DNA from: CALKJU01 sp046349355
GTDB taxonomy: Bacteria > Pseudomonadota > Alphaproteobacteria > Geminicoccales > Geminicoccaceae
Direction: 5' to 3'
DNA: 64,000 nucleotides
Assembly (NCBI GenBank): GCA_046349355.1
Contig: JAXMCM010000016.1
Coordinates: 62,001-126,000, forward strand
The position numbers and the translations under genes are program-made. This document shows positions 34,985-43,355 of this stretch, piece by piece. The stretch's first letter is position 1, and each line of letters starts with the position of its first letter. Under the pieces are notes generated by a model, which saw nothing but the letters and a program-made list of their open reading frames with translations, made no database searches and had not been told where the DNA came from.

Positions 34985-36130
34985 TCAGACCAGCCGGACC
35001 AGGTCGCCGGCCGCGTCGCGCCCCCACTTCTTGTAGAGGCCGAACGCCTTCAGCGCCGGCTCGTCGCTGGCGACGAACAGCACGGTGGGCTCGTCGCTGT
35101 CGTTGACGTGCTCGCACCAGCAGCCGCCGGGGACGGCGAGGGTGTCGAACTGCTGCCAGTCGAACCGCTCGCCGTCCACCAGGGAATGTCCCCTGCCCTT
35201 GAACGGCGCCACCAGCAGGCTGGCGGTCTGCCGCAAGGGCAGGGTCTTCTCGCCCGGGCGCAGCATCTGGGCGAAGAAGGTGATCGTCTTGAACACCGGG
35301 TTGCCGGAGGTCGGGTCGACGTACTCGACCATCAGCGCCTCGTAGGGATCGCCGTCCCAGTCGCGATGCGCGTCGAGAACCTCCTGCATCATCTCCCAGC
35401 GGTAGACATACATGGGCGAGGACAGCCGCTGGCTGCGGTCGTGGGCCACGAAGCGCGGCAGCAGGCCGCCATGGCCGTACACTCGCTGCGAATAGTCGGT
35501 CGGGTAGCGCGCGCTCTGGACCTTCTTCGCGACCTTCTCGCCGTTCACCGTCTCGGTGTAGTTGTGGTCGAAGTGGATCGCGTTGAGGGTCTCGACGAGC
35601 GGCAGGTCGAGGACCGAGAGGTTGATCGCCGGCTCGTCGCCGACATTGCCGTGATTGTGCCAGGTGTCGTTGGGCGTCAGCACCATGTCGCCGGGGCCGA
35701 AGGTGATGTCCTCGCCGGCGACGCCGGTGAAGTTGCCGCGGCCGGTGAGGCCGAAGCGGATGGCGCTCGGCGAGTGCTTGTGCGGCGGCATCACCTCGTT
35801 GGGGTCGTTGAGGCGGTAGGCCGTGTACATCGTGCTGACGGTGGCCCGGCGCGGCGACAGGCCGGGATTGACGAGGATCAGCGAGCGGCGCTCGCTGTCG
35901 TCCATCGAGATCAGCTCGGCCGAGCGCTGCAGGATCGGCTCGATGTCGTCCTTGAACCGCCACAGGAACGGCACCGCCTTCGAGGTCGCCATCAGCTGGC
36001 GGATCTCGTCGTGCTCGACGGTGTCGCTGGTCGCCCAGAACGGAAACATGTTCTTGTGGAACACGTCGTCGTAGAGGCCCTTCAGCGCGGCCTCGCGGTT
36101 GGCGCGGTCGGTGGCGGCTGGTCGAACCAT
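34985..36130 (-). CDS. Gentisate/salicylate 1,2-dioxygenase-like bicupin
   Basis: A 381-residue bicupin of the gentisate dioxygenase family, which uses Fe(II) to cleave aromatic rings next to a carboxylate and hydroxyl. Cupin 1 has the ligands H117 and H119 (PPHKHSPSAIRFGLTG) and H158 (NDTWHNHG). Cupin 2 (near 300-345, VPGGCWCEH) has no clear metal triad, as usual. Members include salicylate and 1-hydroxy-2-naphthoate dioxygenases, which need no second hydroxyl. In this locus the expected substrate pool is HMPDC, a 3-hydroxypyridine with a 4-carboxylate. Ring cleavage of HMPDC is therefore my inferred function. The ATG at 36130 lacks a strong ribosome-binding site. Confidence 0.86.
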   Translation of the reverse strand: MVRPAATDRANREAALKGLYDDVFHKNMFPFWATSDTVEHDEIRQLMATSKAVPFLWRFKDDIEPILQRSAELISMDDSERRSLILVNPGLSPRRATVSTMYTAYRLNDPNEVMPPHKHSPSAIRFGLTGRGNFTGVAGEDITFGPGDMVLTPNDTWHNHGNVGDEPAINLSVLDLPLVETLNAIHFDHNYTETVNGEKVAKKVQSARYPTDYSQRVYGHGGLLPRFVAHDRSQRLSSPMYVYRWEMMQEVLDAHRDWDGDPYEALMVEYVDPTSGNPVFKTITFFAQMLRPGEKTLPLRQTASLLVAPFKGRGHSLVDGERFDWQQFDTLAVPGGCWCEHVNDSDEPTVLFVASDEPALKAFGLYKKWGRDAAGDLVRLV

Positions 36131-36176
36131 GGCGGTGCGGGTCCCCGTAGCGACGTCAGACGTGGCGTGACCAAGG

Positions 36177-36199
36177 CCGACCGTAAGCCGACCGGTCGG
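36177..36199. promoter_or_regulatory. CCGACCG repeat cluster upstream of the bicupin gene
   Basis: CCGACCG occurs at 36177-36183 and 36188-36194, eleven bases apart, and again in reverse at 36193-36199. The last two form the perfect palindrome CCGACCGGTCGG. The same heptamer flanks the GMC/GntR divergent promoter (37908-37914, reverse at 37980-37986) and lies in the BMP-operon gap (31422-31428). This is a candidate operator of the local GntR regulator. Confidence 0.35.
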
Positions 36200-36230
36200 G
36201 GCCAGCAACGGGATTCTGGCCGGCCATCGC

Positions 36231-37868
36231 TCAGGCCGCGGCCGGGGCCAGGGTCGGCCGGCCGCGGATCAGGTCGCTGGCCCGCTCGGCGATCATCACC
36301 ACCGCGGCGTTGATGTTGCCGCAGACCATGTCGGGCATCACCGAGGCGTCGACGACGCGCAGGCCGGCGATCCCGCGGACGCGCAGCTCGGGGTCGACCA
36401 CGGCCAGCGGGTCGCTGTCCGGGCCCATCCGGCAGGTGCCCAGCGGGTGGTGCACGGTGATCGAGGTGGCGCGGACATGCGCGTCGATCTCGGCGTCGGA
36501 CGAGCGGGCGGTCCCCGGCGCGATCTCGGCGGCGATGAACGGCTGCAGGGCCGGCTGGGCGGCGATGTCGCGGGCCAGCCGCACACCGGCGCGCAAGGCC
36601 TTCCAGTCGGTGTCGGTGGCCATGAAGTTCTGGTGGATGCGCGGGTGTGCCGCCGGGTCGGTCGAGGCCAGGCGGACGCTGCCGCGGCTCTCCGGCTGGA
36701 GGTGGACGATGCGGCAGGCGAAGCCGTCGGGGAACGGCTTGCGGAACGGCTCGAGCCACGGATAGGCGCCGAACGGGGCGGCGGTGAACAGCAGCTGGAT
36801 GTCGGGCAGGGCGCGGCCGAGACCGGCATTCAGGAAGGCGGTGACGCCGCCCGGCACGTCGGCGGCCATGCCGGTGCCGAACAGGTAGGCGCGGGCCATG
36901 TCGCGGGCGATCCGGTCGGCGCGCATGCCGTGCACGAACGGCCCGGGCTCCCGGCGGCGGAACAGCAGGATGACCGAGACATGGTCCTGCAGGTTGCGGC
37001 CGACGCCGGGCAGCGCGACGACGGGCGCGATGCCGTGGGCCGCGAGCTCGTCCGGATCGCCGATGCCCGAGAGCATCATCAGCTGCGGCGAGTTGATGAC
37101 CCCGCCGGCGAGGATCACCTCGCGCTCCGCCCGCACGCGCTTGGCGTTGCCGTTCTCGGTGTAGTCGAGGCCGACGGCACGCCCGCCCTCGACCACGATG
37201 CGGGTGACCAGCGCGCCGGTGACGACGGTCAGGTTGGGCCGCTTCAGCGCCGGGCGCAGGTAGGCCGTGGCAGCACTGCAGCGGCGGCCCTTGCGGATGG
37301 TCATCTGCAGGCGGCCGAAGCCCTCCTGCCGGGCACCGTTGTAGTCGTCGGTCCAGGGATGGCCGGCGGTGTGCCCGGCCTCGCCGAAGGCGTCGACCAG
37401 CGGATCGGCGTACTTGCAGGGCTGGGTGGCCAGCGGCCCGTCGCCGCCGCGGAACGCATCGGCGCCGCCCTCCCAAGTCTCGGCCTTGCGGAAGTAGGGC
37501 AGGGCATGGACGTAGGACCAGCCGGGCAGGCCGGAGGCGGCCCAGCGGTCGTAGTCGCCGCGGTTGCCGCGGACATAGGCCATGGCGTTGGTCGAGGACG
37601 AGCCGCCGACCACCTTGCCGCGCGCGCATTCGACCCGGCGGCCGTCGACATTGGCCTCGGGCTCGCAGAAATAGTCCCAGTCGTGCAGGCGCTTGACCAG
37701 GATCTTGCCCCAGCCGAGCGGGATGTGGATCAGCGGGTCGCGGTCCCAGCCGCCGGCCTCGAGCAGGACGACGCGGACGTCGGGATCCTCGCTCAGCCGG
37801 GCGGCCAGCGTGCAGCCGGCCGAGCCGGCGCCGACGATGACGTAGTCGGGGCTGTGCGAGCTGCGCAT
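36231..37868 (-). CDS. GMC oxidoreductase, probable 4-pyridoxate dehydrogenase
   Basis: FAD-dependent GMC-family enzyme (545 residues). The dinucleotide motif VGAGSAGCTLAARLSED is at the N terminus, the second signature near residue 80 (GGSSSTNAMAYVRG), GGVINSPQLMMLSGIGD near 270, and the catalytic histidine block HHPLGTCRMG starts at 473. It is divergent from the GntR-oxidase operon. In the Mesorhizobium pathway, 4-pyridoxate is oxidised at C5 by a GMC dehydrogenase. This gene supplies the only step otherwise missing between the lactonase and FHMPC dehydrogenase here, so that role is the best fit. The similarity alone would also fit a choline-dehydrogenase-like enzyme. Confidence 0.82.
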   Translation of the reverse strand: MRSSHSPDYVIVGAGSAGCTLAARLSEDPDVRVVLLEAGGWDRDPLIHIPLGWGKILVKRLHDWDYFCEPEANVDGRRVECARGKVVGGSSSTNAMAYVRGNRGDYDRWAASGLPGWSYVHALPYFRKAETWEGGADAFRGGDGPLATQPCKYADPLVDAFGEAGHTAGHPWTDDYNGARQEGFGRLQMTIRKGRRCSAATAYLRPALKRPNLTVVTGALVTRIVVEGGRAVGLDYTENGNAKRVRAEREVILAGGVINSPQLMMLSGIGDPDELAAHGIAPVVALPGVGRNLQDHVSVILLFRRREPGPFVHGMRADRIARDMARAYLFGTGMAADVPGGVTAFLNAGLGRALPDIQLLFTAAPFGAYPWLEPFRKPFPDGFACRIVHLQPESRGSVRLASTDPAAHPRIHQNFMATDTDWKALRAGVRLARDIAAQPALQPFIAAEIAPGTARSSDAEIDAHVRATSITVHHPLGTCRMGPDSDPLAVVDPELRVRGIAGLRVVDASVMPDMVCGNINAAVVMIAERASDLIRGRPTLAPAAA

Positions 37869-37939
37869 CCGGGGCGTCGTCTCCCTGCGGCGCGGTTGCC
37901 GCACCGGCCGACCGGAACACGACCATTCGCCGACCAAAC

Positions 37940-37969
37940 TTGTCAACCACATTCTCCCGCCCGTATAAC
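37940..37969 (+). promoter_or_regulatory. Putative promoter for the GntR-pyridoxine oxidase operon
   Basis: TTGTCA at 37940-37945 and TATAAC at 37964-37969 are separated by 18 bases, a good match to a housekeeping promoter and rare in this GC-rich sequence. It lies 41 bases before the GntR start and within the 141-base divergent gap with the GMC gene, so the regulator could control both directions from one site. Confidence 0.5.
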
Positions 37970-38009
37970 CAACACCAATCGGTCGGGCGCACGGGCACGA
38001 GGGTCACCA

Positions 38010-38708
38010 ATGGCCGGGCTGGACGGGAACGGGACGGACGGGGCGGACGCCGGCGCTGGCGAGCCGATCGAGCCGATCGTCACGGCGCTGCGGGCGCTGG
38101 TCGCCGGCGGCAAGCCGCTGCCGGCCGAGCGGGCGCTGGCGCAGCGCCTGGCCGTCAAGCGCCACCGGCTGCGCCGGGCGCTCGAGCTGATGCGGCGCTC
38201 GGGCGAGCTGGCGCCGGCCCGTACCGGGCGGCGGCCGCTGGCCGGCACGCCGCGGCCGGGCGAGGCGCTGATCCAGGCGACCAACCCGCTCGAGGTGATC
38301 GAGCTGCGGCTGATGCTGGAGCCGATGCTGGCGCGGCTGGCGGCCCTGCGCGCCTCGCCGGCCGAGATCGCCCGCGTCCAGCAGGCGGCGACGACGCCGC
38401 CCGGCAGCGACTACGGCCTCGCCGACCTGTCCTTCCACAACGCCGTGGCGGCGGCGGCGCGCAACAGCCTGGCCGTCGAGTTCTGCGAGCTCCTGCGCCA
38501 GATCGGGCGCGACGCCCGGGTCCGCCTCGGCAATGGCCGGCCGCTCTGCGAGAAGCGGCTGCAGCGCCGCGACGCCGAGCACCAGGCGGTGGCGAAGGCG
38601 ATCGCCGCGCGCGATCCCGACGAGGCCGAGCGGGCGATGCGCGCCCACCTCGCCGCCGTGCAGCGGCAGATCACCGAGCGGCTGAACCCCGGCCTGACCG
38701 CGGCGTGA
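38010..38708 (+). CDS. GntR-family (FadR/FCD-type) transcriptional regulator
   Basis: A 232-residue regulator. The N-terminal winged helix (about 15-80) shows PLPAERALAQRLAVKRHRLRRALELMRRSGEL, the GntR pattern. The C-terminal domain has the FCD-type helical features (LEVIELRLMLEPMLARLAA, LSFHNAVAAAARN, AEHQAVAKAIAARDPDEAERAMRAHL) that bind a metal and a small acid effector. It is the only transcription factor in the B6 locus and is cotranscribed with pyridoxine 4-oxidase through a GTGA overlap. It probably responds to a pathway carboxylate (inference). GAGG lies seven bases before the ATG. Confidence 0.9.
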   Translation: MAGLDGNGTDGADAGAGEPIEPIVTALRALVAGGKPLPAERALAQRLAVKRHRLRRALELMRRSGELAPARTGRRPLAGTPRPGEALIQATNPLEVIELRLMLEPMLARLAALRASPAEIARVQQAATTPPGSDYGLADLSFHNAVAAAARNSLAVEFCELLRQIGRDARVRLGNGRPLCEKRLQRRDAEHQAVAKAIAARDPDEAERAMRAHLAAVQRQITERLNPGLTAA

Positions 38709-40240
38709 GCGGCTTCGACGTCGTCGTCGTCGGGGCCGGCACCGCCGGCTGCGTCGTCGCCGCCCGCCTGTCCGAGGACCCGGCGCTCCGGGTGGCGCTG
38801 GTCGAGGCCGGCACGGCCGAGACCGATCCCGACATCGCCGACCCGGCCAGGTGGCCGTTCCTCGCCGGGCGCAGCTACGACTGGGGCTACGTCACCGTCC
38901 CGCAGGCGGGCACCGCCGGCCGGGTGCATCCGTGGCCGCGCGGCCGGCTGCTCGGCGGCTCGAGCTGCCTCAACGCGATGGGCCATGTCCGCGGCCATCC
39001 CGACGACTTCGCCGCCTGGGCCGAGGTCGCCGGCGCGCGCTGGTCGTACGCGGGCCTGCTGCCGGGCTTTCGCCGCAGCGAGCGGTTCACCGGCAACGGC
39101 GTGATGGCCGCGCACGGGCAGGACGGGCCGCTGGCGGTGCGGCTGCCGGACGCCGAGGTCAGCCCGCTGGTGCGGGCCTACATGGCGGCCGGCGAGGAGC
39201 TGGGAGCACCGCGGCTGGGCGACCACAATTCCGGGCCGATGACCGGCACCGCCGCCAACCAGCTGACCGTGGCCGACGGGCGGCGGGTGAGCGCGGCCGA
39301 CGCCTACCTGACGCCGGCGCTGGGCCGGCCCAACCTGACCGTGCTGACCGGCGTCGCGGTCGAGCGGCTGGTGGTCGACGGCAACCGGGCGACCCGGCTC
39401 CTGGTCCGCCGCGACGGCCGTGCGGAGGCCATCGACGGGGCCGCCATCGTGCTGTGCGCCGGGGCGGTGGCGACGCCGCTGCTGCTGATGCGCTCAGGGA
39501 TCGGCGATCCGGCCGGGCTCGCCGCCGCCGACGTGGCGGTGCGGCTGCCGCTGCCCGGGGTCGGCGGCAACCTGCACGACCACCTGCTGGGCCAGGGCAA
39601 CCTCTACCGGGCGCGGCGGCCGGTGCCGCCGTCGCGGCTGCAGCACTCCGAGTCGCTGATGTACCTGCACGCCGACGACCCGGCCCGCGCCGACGGCAGC
39701 CCGGACATGGTGCTGGCCTGCGTCGTGCTGCCGGTGGTCAGCGAGCAGTTCACGGCACCGCCGGCCGGCGAGGCCTACACCCTGCTGTTCGGCGTCACCC
39801 ACCCGACCAGCCGTGGGCGGCTCGCGCTGACCGGGCCGTCGCTGGCCGACCCGCCGCTGATCGACCCGGCCTACCTGCAGACCGAGCACGACCGCCGCCA
39901 GTTCCGTGCCGCCCTGCGGGTGGCGCGTGCCGTCGGCCAGGCCCGGCCGCTCGACGCCTGGCGCGACGCCGAGCTGCTGCCGGGGCCGGACGTCACCGAC
40001 GACGGCGCCCTCGACGCCTTCATCGCCAGGGCCGCCGGGACGCACCATCACCCGGTCGGGACCTGCCGGATGGGCGGCGATGCCGACGCGGTGGTCGACG
40101 GCGACCTGCGGCTGCACGGGCTCGACAACGTCCATGTGGTCGATGCCTCGGTGATCCCGCGGATCACCGCCGGGCCGGTCAACGCCGCGGTGACGGCGAT
40201 CGCCGAGACCTGGTGCCGGGAGGTGTTCAGGCCGTCCTGA
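38705..40240 (+). CDS. Pyridoxine 4-oxidase
   Basis: FAD-dependent GMC oxidase (511 residues) that converts pyridoxine to pyridoxal with oxygen, the entry step of B6 degradation. The flavin motif VGAGTAGCVVAARLSED is near the N terminus and the active-site block THHHPVGTCRMG starts at residue 446. The chain closely tracks the Mesorhizobium loti enzyme as I recall it (GRSYDW, QAGTAGR, RGRLLGGSSCLNAMG, GHNSG, RRPVPPSRLQHSES, LLFGVTHPTSRG, DPAYLQT), which separates it from other GMC oxidases. The start is a GTG overlapping the regulator stop. Confidence 0.93.
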   Translation: MSGFDVVVVGAGTAGCVVAARLSEDPALRVALVEAGTAETDPDIADPARWPFLAGRSYDWGYVTVPQAGTAGRVHPWPRGRLLGGSSCLNAMGHVRGHPDDFAAWAEVAGARWSYAGLLPGFRRSERFTGNGVMAAHGQDGPLAVRLPDAEVSPLVRAYMAAGEELGAPRLGDHNSGPMTGTAANQLTVADGRRVSAADAYLTPALGRPNLTVLTGVAVERLVVDGNRATRLLVRRDGRAEAIDGAAIVLCAGAVATPLLLMRSGIGDPAGLAAADVAVRLPLPGVGGNLHDHLLGQGNLYRARRPVPPSRLQHSESLMYLHADDPARADGSPDMVLACVVLPVVSEQFTAPPAGEAYTLLFGVTHPTSRGRLALTGPSLADPPLIDPAYLQTEHDRRQFRAALRVARAVGQARPLDAWRDAELLPGPDVTDDGALDAFIARAAGTHHHPVGTCRMGGDADAVVDGDLRLHGLDNVHVVDASVIPRITAGPVNAAVTAIAETWCREVFRPS

Positions 40241-40295
40241 CCTGCTAGAGGTGCGCCGCGCAGGGCGGACGCGCCGATCGCGGGGAGGGACGAGG

Positions 40296-41045
40296 ATGAC
40301 GGGCAAGATCGCACTGGTGACCGGGGCCGGCACGGGCGTGGGCCGCGCCGTGGCGCTGGGCCTGCTGGAGGCCGGCTATGCGGTGACCCTGGTCGGCCGC
40401 CGCCCGGAGCAGCTGGCCGAGACCGCCTCGCTGGCGCCCAAGGGGGCGCGCATCCTCGAGGCCCCGGCCGACGTCACCGACCCGGCCCAGGTCAATGCCC
40501 TGTTCGGCAAGGTGAAGGACAGCTTCGGCCGGCTCGACCTGCTGTTCAACAATGCCGGCACGGGTGCCCCGCCGGTGCCGATCGAGGAGCTGACCTTCGA
40601 GCAGTGGAAGACGGTGGTCGACGTCAACCTGACCGGCTCGTTCCTGTGCGCCCAGGCGGCGGTGCGGCTGATGAAGGCGCAGACCCCGCGCGGCGGGCGG
40701 ATCATCAACAACGGCTCGATCTCGGCGCACACGCCCCGGCCCAACTCGGCCCCCTACACAGCGACCAAGCACGCCATCACCGGGCTCACCAAGTCGCTGT
40801 CGCTGGACGGCCGGCCGTTCGACATCTGCGCCGGCCAGGTCGACATCGGCAACGCCGCGACGCCGATGACCGCGCGCATGGCCAAGGGCGTGCTGCAGGC
40901 CAACGGCACCACCGCGCCGGAGCCGACCATGGACGCCGGCAACGTCGCCAAGGCGGTGCTCTACATGGACAGCCTGCCGCTGGATGCGAATGTGCTGTTC
41001 CTGACGGTGATGGCCAACCAGATGCCGTTCGTGGGACGCGGTTAG
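40296..41045 (+). CDS. SDR-family oxidoreductase
   Basis: A 249-residue short-chain dehydrogenase with the cofactor motif TGAGTGVG (about 9-16), NNAG, a catalytic serine in NNGSISAHTP, and YTATK. GGGAGG and a second GAGG lie upstream of the ATG. It follows pyridoxine 4-oxidase on the same strand after 55 bases and is the last gene of the B6 locus. It could act on a B6 vitamer (for example an isopyridoxal-type step) or on a ring-cleavage product; the substrate cannot be told. Its C terminus (MANQMPFVGRG) fits a common alphaproteobacterial SDR subgroup. Confidence 0.88.
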   Translation: MTGKIALVTGAGTGVGRAVALGLLEAGYAVTLVGRRPEQLAETASLAPKGARILEAPADVTDPAQVNALFGKVKDSFGRLDLLFNNAGTGAPPVPIEELTFEQWKTVVDVNLTGSFLCAQAAVRLMKAQTPRGGRIINNGSISAHTPRPNSAPYTATKHAITGLTKSLSLDGRPFDICAGQVDIGNAATPMTARMAKGVLQANGTTAPEPTMDAGNVAKAVLYMDSLPLDANVLFLTVMANQMPFVGRG

Positions 41046-41125
41046 GGTCCTCGCGGCCTACCGGCCTTCGGCCTGCTTGAGGCCGGGGTTCACGCGGCCT
41101 ACCGCCCTGCGGGCTACCTGAGGCC
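41046..41125. repeat. REP-like hairpin repeat, two tandem units
   Basis: Two units of about 40 bases lie between the SDR stop and the convergent MFS stop. Each contains GGCCTACC, an inner short stem (GCCC-TGC-GGGC or GGCC-TTC-GGCC) and a closing GAGGCC, so it would fold into a stable hairpin. The same paired arrangement recurs at 43275-43355. Location at a convergent gene end fits REP/BIME-type elements, which can also act as terminators. Confidence 0.75.
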
Positions 41126-41127
41126 GG

Positions 41128-42396
41128 TCAGGCGGCCTTCCGGTCCAGCCGCCGGGCCTCCCTGAGGGCGGGGAAGGCCCAGGCCCAGATGCCGGCGACG
41201 GCCAGGGTGCCGAAGCCGCCGACGACGATGGCCGGCATGACGCCGATCAGGGCGGCCATGGTCCCGGCGCGGAACTCGCCGAGTTCGTTCGAGGCGCCGA
41301 CGAAGACCATGTTGACGGCACTGACCCGGCCGCGGACGGCGTCGGGCGTCCACAGCTGGATCAGGGTCTCGCGCACGACCACGCTGACCATGTCGGTGGC
41401 ACCCATGAGCACGAGGGCGGCGATCGACAGCCAGACCGAGGTCGACAGGCCGAACAGCACGATGCCGGCGCCGAACAGGGCGACGGCCGCGAACATGATC
41501 CGCCCGGCATGGTCGCGGATCGGGACGAGGGCGAGGAAGCCGGCCATGGCGAGTGCCCCGATACCGGGCGCGGCGCGCAGCAGGCCGAGGCCCCAGGGGC
41601 CGGTGTCGAGGACGTCGCGGGCGACCGCCGGCAGCAGGGCGGTAGCACCGCCCATGAGCACGGCGAACAGGTCGAGCGAGATCGCCCCGAACACCACGGG
41701 CTGGCTGCGGATGTAGCGGAAGCCGGCGGCGACGGTGCTCCAGCTGGCGGGCTCGCGGCTGCCGATGCGCCTGGCCAGCGGGACCAGGGTGATGGTCACC
41801 GCCGAGACCAGCAGCATGGCGGTGGCGGTGCCGTAGGCGGTGGCGGCGGAGATGCCGTAGAGCAGGCCGCCGGCGACGGGGCCCAGGATGGTGGCGAGCT
41901 GCCAGGCCGAGGAGGCCCAGGTGATGGCGCTGGCCAGGGCCACCGGCGGCACCAGGTTCGGCACCAGCGCCTGGCTCGCCGGGGCGAAGAACGCGCGGGC
42001 GAGGCCGAAGAAGAAGAGCACCACGAACACCGGCCAGACGGCGTGCAGCTGCGGCCGCAGCGCCATCTCGAGCAGGACCAGGGCGGCTGCCGCCTCGAGC
42101 AGCAGGCAGAGCAGCATGATCAGCTTGCGGCTGTAGCGGTCGGCGACGCTGCCGGTGACCAGCACCAGCGCCAGCGACGGCAGGAACTGGACCAGCCCGA
42201 CGAGGCCGAGGTCGAACGGGTCGCGGGTGATGTCGTAGACCATCCACCCCACCGCGACGCTGACGATCTGCATGGCGAGGTTGCCGAGCAGCCGGCTGGT
42301 CCAGAACAGCAGGTAGGGACGGTGGCGAAAGGCGTTGGCCGAGGCCGGCGGGGCTTCCGGCTTCGTCGCGTTGTCGCTATCAGCGGTTGCGCTCAT
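41128..42396 (-). CDS. MFS transporter (EntS/MFS_3-like)
   Basis: A 422-residue twelve-helix transporter. FRHRPYLLFWTSRLLGNLAMQIVSVAVGW at the start, GSVADRYSRKLIM after helix 2, and RETLIQLWTPDAVRGRVSAVN in the second half are typical of the MFS_3 group that includes enterobactin exporters. The ATG at 42396 starts a hydrophilic leader of about 25 residues. It is divergent from the methyltransferase gene. The substrate is unknown. Confidence 0.88.
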   Translation of the reverse strand: MSATADSDNATKPEAPPASANAFRHRPYLLFWTSRLLGNLAMQIVSVAVGWMVYDITRDPFDLGLVGLVQFLPSLALVLVTGSVADRYSRKLIMLLCLLLEAAAALVLLEMALRPQLHAVWPVFVVLFFFGLARAFFAPASQALVPNLVPPVALASAITWASSAWQLATILGPVAGGLLYGISAATAYGTATAMLLVSAVTITLVPLARRIGSREPASWSTVAAGFRYIRSQPVVFGAISLDLFAVLMGGATALLPAVARDVLDTGPWGLGLLRAAPGIGALAMAGFLALVPIRDHAGRIMFAAVALFGAGIVLFGLSTSVWLSIAALVLMGATDMVSVVVRETLIQLWTPDAVRGRVSAVNMVFVGASNELGEFRAGTMAALIGVMPAIVVGGFGTLAVAGIWAWAFPALREARRLDRKAA

Positions 42397-42467
42397 GCGG
42401 CGGAGCCATGCGGGTCCGGCGCCATGCTGTCCAGCCCCGGCCCGCAACGGGGAGAAGGGCGACGGCG

Positions 42468-43274
42468 ATGCCGGCCGGCTCCTACATCATCCGCGGCGGC
42501 CTCGCCGGGCGCGAGCGGCTGCAGACGCTGGCCCGGGCGATGGGCCCGGCGACCCTCGACCTGCTGCACCGGGCCGGCATCGGGCCGGGCCAGACCTGCC
42601 TCGACCTCGGCTGCGGCGGCGGCGACGTCGCCCGCGAGCTGGCCCGCCTGGTCGGGCCGTCGGGCCACGTGCTGGGCCTCGACCTCGACGAGGTCAAGCT
42701 GGCCATCGCCCGCGACGAGGCGGCGGCCGAGGGCCTGGGCAACATCACCTTCGCCACGGCCGACGCGGTGCGCGGGCTCGGCGCCATCGGCCCGGTCGAC
42801 GTCGGCTACGCCCGGTTCCTGCTGACCCATCTGCGCGACCCGCTGGCGGTGCTGCGCGAGCTCTGCGGCACGGTGCGGCCGGGCGGGCTGGTGGTGCTCG
42901 AGGACATCGAGATCTCGGCCAGCCTCGCCTTCCCGCCGTCCGACGCGTTCGACGCCTACACCGACATCTACCGGCGCACCGCGCTGGCCCGCGGCGTCGA
43001 TCCCGACATCGGCCCGCGCCTGCCGGTGCTGCTGCGCGAGGCCGGCATCGCCCCGGTCGAGGTCACGCTGGTGCAGCCGGCCGGCATCGACGGTGCCGCC
43101 AAGCTGCTGGCACCGCTGACCATGGAGGCGATCGCCGACGCCGTCGTCGACCACGGCGTCGCCGACGCGCCCTCGGTGGCACTTCTCGTCGACGCGCTCT
43201 ACCGCCTCGCCGGCGACGGCCGCACGCTGGTGAGCATGCCGCGCGTGACGCAGGTCTGGGGGCGCAAGGGGTAG
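42468..43274 (+). CDS. SAM-dependent methyltransferase
   Basis: A 268-residue class I methyltransferase. Motif I (CLDLGCGGGDVARELA) is near residue 45, the ribose-binding acidic residue follows in GLDLDEVKL, and GPVDVGYARFLLTHLRDP is motif II-like. GGAGAAGG precedes the ATG by about nine bases. It resembles enzymes that methylate small molecules, but nothing fixes the substrate. It is followed directly by a pair of REP-like repeats. Confidence 0.85.
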   Translation: MPAGSYIIRGGLAGRERLQTLARAMGPATLDLLHRAGIGPGQTCLDLGCGGGDVARELARLVGPSGHVLGLDLDEVKLAIARDEAAAEGLGNITFATADAVRGLGAIGPVDVGYARFLLTHLRDPLAVLRELCGTVRPGGLVVLEDIEISASLAFPPSDAFDAYTDIYRRTALARGVDPDIGPRLPVLLREAGIAPVEVTLVQPAGIDGAAKLLAPLTMEAIADAVVDHGVADAPSVALLVDALYRLAGDGRTLVSMPRVTQVWGRKG

Positions 43275-43355
43275 GGGTTCTCGCGGCCTACCGCCCTGCG
43301 GGCTGCCTGAGGCCGGGGTCCTCGTGGCCTACCGCCCTGCGGGCTGCTTGAGGCC
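43275..43355. repeat. REP-like hairpin repeat, two tandem units
   Basis: Second pair of the element seen at 41046-41125. Both units carry GGCCTACCGCCCTGCGGGCT followed by GCCTGAGGCC or GCTTGAGGCC. The distal unit is read into by the minus-strand gene, whose stop codon (43329-43331) and last eight or so codons lie inside the repeat. Confidence 0.75.

Noticed and set aside
36231..40240. The two GMC enzymes as a recent duplication
   Set aside because: They differ throughout outside the family motifs and match different roles, so they are separate old paralogs.
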